Of a stretch of DNA of 9,101 nt, positions 5,808 to 9,101 are shown in pieces. The position numbers were made by a program, and so were the translations under genes. The stretch comes from Bacteroidia bacterium. Its GTDB lineage: Bacteria > Bacteroidota > Bacteroidia > Chitinophagales > Saprospiraceae. Positions within the stretch are counted from its first letter, which is position 1. Every line of letters begins with the position of its first letter. The stretch is from assembly GCA_030432855.1 (NCBI GenBank), contig JAUILM010000186.1:1-9101 (forward strand). The letters are read 5' to 3'. The notes beneath the pieces are model-generated. The model made no database searches and was not told where the DNA came from. It saw only the letters and a list, made by a program, of their open reading frames with translations.

Positions 5808-7745
5808 TCAATCATAAGTAAGTCCACAATTGACCAGCGTCTGGTCAAGTGCCATGCCCGTAAACATAGGATACATCCAGCTTTTATATCGGCCCCAAAT
5901 ATCACCGGCTATTTTTGGGTAGAGTGCGGATTGAATTTCATCGATTAGAGGTTTTGCTTTTGCTCCCAGGTTTCGTATCTCGATCGCCAGCTGCAATTGC
6001 TGCACTTCATCCTGCTCATTGCTGATGGCATTTGACAAAGTTGCGTACGCATTATCACTATATTCACTTTCATCCGACTCAATTAACAATCTTGCCGCAA
6101 TAAACCGGTTGGGTTTAGAGGGATCTGTCAACATTTTACTCAATTGCATTTTCACATTGCCAAGCTCCTGTTCGAAACTTTGGCAAGCTATCAGTCCCCA
6201 GAATCGCACATTGGGATCCTCATCAGACAGTAGAGCGACCAGGTCATCTTGATTGCTGATTTGGCCTACCTTCTCCGCTGCATCCAGGGCGCTTTCGATA
6301 TCAAAGAATTCGCGAGCATATGCATATACTCCCTGCTCCCGGCTACTCACCATCATATGTCCTTCATTCATAAATCCTGTATCATGTGTCTTGATAATGT
6401 GTTTCTGCAGAACGTCGTGCAATTCATCCACTTTGTTAGGAAGCTTCGATGCAATGTTGATTAAACCCAAAGAATCAGTATGCAAGTCATATAGCTCTAC
6501 CAGCGGTTTGGGTTCAAACATTTTTTGTCCTGCATCCGGGAGGGTTCCATTATCTCTTGCCTCAAAAAGTGCCTTATACGACCACTTATCCTCCTTAAAT
6601 ATCAACACATCCTGTACATAGGGTTGATGCGGCATATAGTTACGCACCAATAGATACTGACCATCAAACACTGATCGACTGACCTCATACGCGTCATCTG
6701 CACGATCTCGGTATCCAAAACTGTATGGTTTCTCTTCTATCGAGGATCCCATAAAAGCCGAACCCTCCATAGTCGCCGGTATTGATGCGCCAGCCGCATT
6801 CAAAACAGTCGGGGCAAAATCGACGAAATCAACCTTGTAATCATTGACACCCGGGCTGAAGTGTTGCACCAAATGTTTAAACTTTTCAGGCACATGCAGC
6901 ACAAATGGAATCTCCAATCCTGTACTATTTAACCAGCGCTTGTAGCGCGGAAGTCCGTAGCCATGATCCGAAAAAATGAAGATAATTGTGTTATCAAACA
7001 GACCATCTTCCTTTAACTCAGTGATGATCCTTCCTACCTCTTCATCAAAGACTGTAATCAAATCATATTGCAGTGCCATGATTTCCTTGAATTCATCATT
7101 ATCAGGAAAGAAGGGCGGGACGTACATCTGAGCCGGATCCTGTTTCGTCTTCAAGTGGTCCGTATCTTCCTCAGGCCTGGGGTGATTTACATGACCTTCA
7201 TGAGTAATCATAAAATTGAAGACACTAAAGAAAGGACCTTCACCCGGATTATTTCTCCAGTGCGCCTCAGCTGAAAGTTCATCCCACCTGCCCTCTGCGC
7301 TGAAGTTGTAGTCAGTCTTTACATTGTTGGTGGTAAAATAGCCTTCACTCCTCATATACTCAGGTAAAGTCTGGAGTCCATCCGAGAGAGGCACGACAGA
7401 TCGTAGATTTTGTGTACCCAGAGACGTAGCGTACATGCCGGTGATAAGTGTTGATCGTGCGGGTGCACAAATGGGTGCATTGGAAGAAGCATTAGAAAAT
7501 ATGTAGCCATCCTTTGCTATAGCATCTATATTAGGTGTCTGCGCCATTGCATCCCCATAGCATCCCCAGGCCGGACTAATGTCTTCGGTCGATATCCACA
7601 ATATATTGGGTCTGTCATCCTGACAATAGGTGGGACTCGTCGTACCTAGTATCAGCAGTAATATGAAGTAAGGAAGAGTACGATTGATGTTTAATATTAA
7701 GGGCGATGGTCTATCACTCCCTTTGAATCCTTGTAAATGAGACAT
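5808..7745 (-). CDS. Secreted Cys-type sulfatase with HEAT-like tail
   Basis: This is a 645-residue sulfatase of the arylsulfatase A-like (S1) family. A hydrophobic export segment (LPYFILLLILG, about residues 24-34) ends at T-Y-C-Q-D, where the mature enzyme starts. The metal-site motif is S-T-E-D (usually D-D). The signature I-C-A-P-A-R-S has Cys93, which must be converted to formylglycine by a maturase, and Arg97. F-S-D-H-G near 258-262 supplies further metal ligands. A second subdomain follows, and residues about 480-625 form a helical, HEAT-repeat-like extension (D-P-N-V-R-F-W-G-L, R-F-I-A-A-R-L-L). Such tails occur in sulfatases of Bacteroidota and Planctomycetota. The sulfated substrate cannot be read. 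I chose the ATG at 7745 because a perfect TAnnTTTG box lies at 7772-7779, downstream of the alternative ATG at 7802; the ATG at 7766 falls at the predicted transcription start. It is the first gene of a two-gene operon with the GH140-like hydrolase. Confidence 0.88.
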   Translation of the reverse strand: MSHLQGFKGSDRPSPLILNINRTLPYFILLLILGTTSPTYCQDDRPNILWISTEDISPAWGCYGDAMAQTPNIDAIAKDGYIFSNASSNAPICAPARSTLITGMYATSLGTQNLRSVVPLSDGLQTLPEYMRSEGYFTTNNVKTDYNFSAEGRWDELSAEAHWRNNPGEGPFFSVFNFMITHEGHVNHPRPEEDTDHLKTKQDPAQMYVPPFFPDNDEFKEIMALQYDLITVFDEEVGRIITELKEDGLFDNTIIFIFSDHGYGLPRYKRWLNSTGLEIPFVLHVPEKFKHLVQHFSPGVNDYKVDFVDFAPTVLNAAGASIPATMEGSAFMGSSIEEKPYSFGYRDRADDAYEVSRSVFDGQYLLVRNYMPHQPYVQDVLIFKEDKWSYKALFEARDNGTLPDAGQKMFEPKPLVELYDLHTDSLGLINIASKLPNKVDELHDVLQKHIIKTHDTGFMNEGHMMVSSREQGVYAYAREFFDIESALDAAEKVGQISNQDDLVALLSDEDPNVRFWGLIACQSFEQELGNVKMQLSKMLTDPSKPNRFIAARLLIESDESEYSDNAYATLSNAISNEQDEVQQLQLAIEIRNLGAKAKPLIDEIQSALYPKIAGDIWGRYKSWMYPMFTGMALDQTLVNCGLTYD

Positions 7746-7771
7746 AGTCCTGATTTTGATGCACATGGATC

Positions 7772-7779
7772 CAAATGTA
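7772..7779 (-). promoter_or_regulatory. -7 promoter box TACATTTG of sulfatase operon
   Basis: On the minus strand this reads TACATTTG, a perfect fit to the Bacteroidota -7 consensus TAnnTTTG. Transcription would begin near 7766, about 20 bases before the ATG at 7745. No clear TTTG -33 box is seen 19-21 bases upstream, so the promoter may be weak or activator dependent. Confidence 0.55.
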
Positions 7780-7781
7780 GT

Positions 7782-7827
7782 AAGCCTGGACAATCTTTGC
7801 ATCCTGCTTTGTACCGTATCCAGGCTT
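7782..7827. repeat. Perfect 9-bp inverted repeat over sulfatase -33 region
   Basis: AAGCCTGGA (7782-7790) and TCCAGGCTT (7819-7827) are perfectly complementary, separated by 28 bases. The left arm starts three bases beyond the -7 box at 7772-7779, so the dyad spans the -33 region of the sulfatase promoter. It could bind a regulator or form a long-loop hairpin. A third partial copy (AAGCCT, 7873-7878) lies near the arsR promoter. Confidence 0.4.
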
Positions 7828-7861
7828 TAACCGTAAATTTTTATCAATTTTCCTTGAACAT

Positions 7862-7892
7862 TTTGATCATCCAAGCCTTTATTGTAATATTG
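7862..7892 (+). promoter_or_regulatory. arsR promoter (TTTG, 19 bp, TAATATTG)
   Basis: TTTG at 7862-7865 and TAATATTG at 7885-7892 are separated by 19 bp, matching the Bacteroidota spacing of the -33 and -7 boxes; the -7 box has one mismatch to TAnnTTTG. The -7 box lies inside the ArsR palindrome (7881-7896), so repressor binding would block it. Predicted transcription starts only about 5-7 bases before the arsR ATG. Confidence 0.6.
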
Positions 7893-7896
7893 CAAT
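7881..7896. promoter_or_regulatory. ArsR operator 1, before arsR
   Basis: ATTGTAATATTGCAAT is a 16-bp near-perfect palindrome with one mismatched pair. It overlaps the predicted -7 box and ends six bases before the arsR start codon. A nearly identical copy precedes the next gene, which strongly supports a shared operator. ArsR-family repressors are known to bind such AT-rich dyads and to release on As(III) or Sb(III) binding. Confidence 0.75.
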
Positions 7897-7902
7897 TAAC
7901 AT

Positions 7903-8232
7903 ATGGGACTTACCAAGACAGAAATATTTACAGATGCCCAAAATGAAATCGCCCGACTGGCGAAGGTACTGGGTCATCCTGCCAGAATTGCAATACTACA
8001 GCATCTGGTAGAGGTTAAAGCCTGTATTTGTGGAGATTTGGTTGAGGAGATTGGACTGTCTCAACCTACGATTTCGCAGCACTTGAGAGAGATGAAAGAC
8101 ATTGGACTCGTGAAGGGGACCATTGATGGGCCTCGTGTATGTTATTGTATTGATTACGATCGCTTACAGCAGATCCGGTCTAAATTTGACGAACTATTCA
8201 ACATAGGAGTAGATCCTTCCAATTGTTGTTGA
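7903..8232 (+). CDS. arsR: ArsR-family metalloregulator
   Basis: This is a 109-residue winged-helix repressor of the ArsR/SmtB family. The N-terminal helix E-I-A-R-L-A-K-V-L-G-H-P-A-R leads to the C-I-C-G-D-L motif (Cys41, Cys43), comparable to the C-x-C-D-L As(III) site of classic ArsR. The recognition helix is L-S-Q-P-T-I-S-Q-H-L (about 52-61), and the wing lies around residues 70-83. Extra cysteines stand in the wing strand (Cys80, Cys82) and at the very end (Cys108, Cys109). There is one residue more between the C-x-C and S-Q-P than in the R773-type site, and the third classic cysteine is missing, so another pair may supply the third ligand. It is cytoplasmic, predicted to repress its own promoter and the following gene, and to be released by As(III)/Sb(III). 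It is divergent from the sulfatase gene. Confidence 0.92.
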   Translation: MGLTKTEIFTDAQNEIARLAKVLGHPARIAILQHLVEVKACICGDLVEEIGLSQPTISQHLREMKDIGLVKGTIDGPRVCYCIDYDRLQQIRSKFDELFNIGVDPSNCC

Positions 8233-8253
8233 CCTATTTTTTTATCATTCTTT

Positions 8254-8269
8254 ATCGTAATATTGCAAT
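8254..8269. promoter_or_regulatory. ArsR operator 2, before DUF6428 gene
   Basis: ATCGTAATATTGCAAT is the second copy of the arsR palindrome. The 27 bases 8251-8277 match 7878-7904 at 25 positions, including a TAATATTG -7-like box (8258-8265). No TTTG is found at the -33 position, so an internal promoter here is less certain than the arsR promoter. It lies 13 bases before the ATG at 8283 and 21 bases after the arsR stop. Confidence 0.7.
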
Positions 8270-8282
8270 TAATATATCTAGT

Positions 8283-8747
8283 ATGAGACTTACAGAAATT
8301 AAAAGACATCTTAAGGGTATGGAAACCATCGCGTTTGAATTACCTGATGGTAACCTGGTTCCCAGACATTTTCATGTGACGGAGGTAGGTAAAATTGACA
8401 AGCATTTTATTGATTGTGGTGGTACCGTTCGAAAGGAATCTGTCATCAATTTCCAACTGTACGAGGCCAATGACTATGACCACCGTCTACATCCTGAGAA
8501 ACTTGTCCACATCATCGAGCTTTCGGAAAAGATATTATCTCTGGAGGATCACGAAATTGAGGTGGAATATCAGGGTGAAACCATCGGTAAATATGGCCTG
8601 GATATTCAGGGAGATCGATTTCTACTAACGACTAAGCACACAGATTGTCTGGCAAAAGATGATTGTGGAATTCCCAAACAGGCAAAATCGATGGTAAATC
8701 TTGTCACCACTGAATCTGGCTGCTCACCTGGTGGTGGATGTTGTTAA
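8283..8747 (+). CDS. DUF6428 family protein of ars operon
   Basis: This is a 154-residue protein that I recognise as the DUF6428 family common beside arsR in Bacteroidota ars operons; its function is not established. It starts M-R-L-T-E-I-K-R-H-L and has a strand-rich core with H-F-H-V-T-E-V-G (His30, His32), the motif H-F-I-D-C-G-G-T-V-R (His41, Cys45), then Y-D-H-R-L-H-P-E-K-L and E-V-E-Y-Q-G-E-T-I-G. The C-terminal third holds Cys122 and Cys128 (D-C-L-A-K-D-D-C-G) and ends G-C-S-P-G-G-G-C-C (Cys147, 153, 154). These cysteines and histidines suggest metalloid or metal binding, which is inference. The ATG at 8283 is preferred; an in-frame TTG at 8223 would overlap arsR and read through operator 2. 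No signal peptide is present, so it is cytoplasmic. Confidence 0.88.
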   Translation: MRLTEIKRHLKGMETIAFELPDGNLVPRHFHVTEVGKIDKHFIDCGGTVRKESVINFQLYEANDYDHRLHPEKLVHIIELSEKILSLEDHEIEVEYQGETIGKYGLDIQGDRFLLTTKHTDCLAKDDCGIPKQAKSMVNLVTTESGCSPGGGCC

Positions 8748-8762
8748 AATAAAGAAATCATT

Positions 8763-9101
8763 ATGATCAACTCTTTCACCGAAATCACTGAGTCACTTTA
8801 TCCGGAAGTCGCCAGAATATATCGGGAAGGTATAGACACTGGTAAGGCTACTTTCGAAACAAATGTTCCTTCCTGGGAAACATGGGATGCATCTCACTTT
8901 CCGTTTGGACGTATAGCCATCATGGAGAAGGATAGTATGTGCGGTTGGGCAGCATTGACTCCCGTATCCAATCGATGTGTATATGGTGGGGTTGCTGAAG
9001 TAAGCGTGTATGTAGGGAAAAATTATTGGGGCAAGGGAATAGGCTCCCGACTACTTACGGCATTAATTGAAATTAGTGAAGAAAATCAAATATGGACCTT
9101 A
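8763..9101 (+). CDS. GNAT N-acetyltransferase, ArsN1/PAT-like, partial
   Basis: An ATG 15 bases after the DUF6428 stop opens 113 codons with no stop up to the window edge, so the gene is cut at its 3' end. The product resembles the phosphinothricin acetyltransferase group of the GNAT superfamily. The N-terminal G-I-D-T-G-K-A-T-F-E-T is typical of that group, and A-E-V-S-V-Y-V (about 82-88) leads into the acetyl-CoA loop Y-W-G-K-G-I-G-S-R-L-L (about 92-102). Within ars operons such genes include arsN1, which acetylates the arsenic antibiotic arsinothricin. Whether this one does is inference from context. It is preceded by an A-rich stretch (AATAAAGAAA) rather than a Shine-Dalgarno sequence and is probably co-transcribed with the DUF6428 gene. 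Confidence 0.82.
   Translation, partial: MINSFTEITESLYPEVARIYREGIDTGKATFETNVPSWETWDASHFPFGRIAIMEKDSMCGWAALTPVSNRCVYGGVAEVSVYVGKNYWGKGIGSRLLTALIEISEENQIWTL

Noticed and set aside
6253..6621. Plus-strand 122-codon open frame within the sulfatase gene
   Set aside because: It is antisense to well-supported sulfatase coding sequence and its composition (Ser/Cys-rich, no fold pattern) is that of a shadow frame.
5808..7802. Longer sulfatase start at the ATG at 7802
   Set aside because: It would put 19 extra residues before an already long N-region of the signal segment, and the -7 box at 7772-7779 would lie inside the coding sequence.
8223..8282. Extended N-terminus of the DUF6428 protein overlapping arsR
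   Set aside because: It depends on a TTG, overlaps the arsR end and reads through operator 2; the family starts M-x-L-x-E-I-K as at 8283.

Overview
The window looks like a piece of a Bacteroidota chromosome. The base composition is AT-leaning, start codons mostly lack Shine-Dalgarno sequences, and one intergenic site fits the Bacteroidota -7 promoter box TAnnTTTG exactly. The gene content also fits: a sulfatase with an apiosidase-like glycoside hydrolase, and an ars locus with a DUF6428 gene. A free-living or marine polysaccharide degrader is a reasonable guess. The genus cannot be read from the sequence. There are no RNA genes, insertion sequences or CRISPR arrays.

Region 1 (1-4388) is a set of small soluble and membrane proteins around a GlxA-type regulator. 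On the minus strand, an SRPBCC/AHSA1 protein, a one-domain PhnB-like VOC protein and a two-domain PhnB-like VOC protein form a tight operon (2895 down to 1172). A four-helix membrane protein and a SnoaL/NTF2-like protein follow as looser units. Divergent from the operon, on the plus strand, are the GlxA/AraC regulator (DJ-1/PfpI domain plus AraC helix-turn-helix) and a DoxX-like membrane protein. The shared control region holds a direct repeat with 21-bp spacing, the spacing typical of AraC-type half-sites. It is a good operator candidate.

Region 2 (4401-7745) is a minus-strand two-gene unit: a secreted Cys-type sulfatase with a C-terminal helical/HEAT-like extension, then a secreted DUF4038/GH140-like hydrolase with a C-terminal collagen-binding-like domain. 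Together they suggest desulfation and then cleavage of a complex, sulfated or apiose-type glycan. No SusC/SusD pair is present here.

Region 3 (7861-9101) is the start of an arsenic-response operon on the plus strand: arsR, a DUF6428 gene and a GNAT acetyltransferase of the phosphinothricin/ArsN1 type, cut by the window end. Two nearly identical 27-bp promoter/operator copies, each with a near-perfect 16-bp palindrome, lie in front of arsR and in front of the DUF6428 gene. ArsR and the DUF6428 protein both end in a vicinal Cys-Cys pair. This locus is the best candidate for an incompletely described system: a dually operated ars operon whose second product is an uncharacterised Cys-tailed protein.
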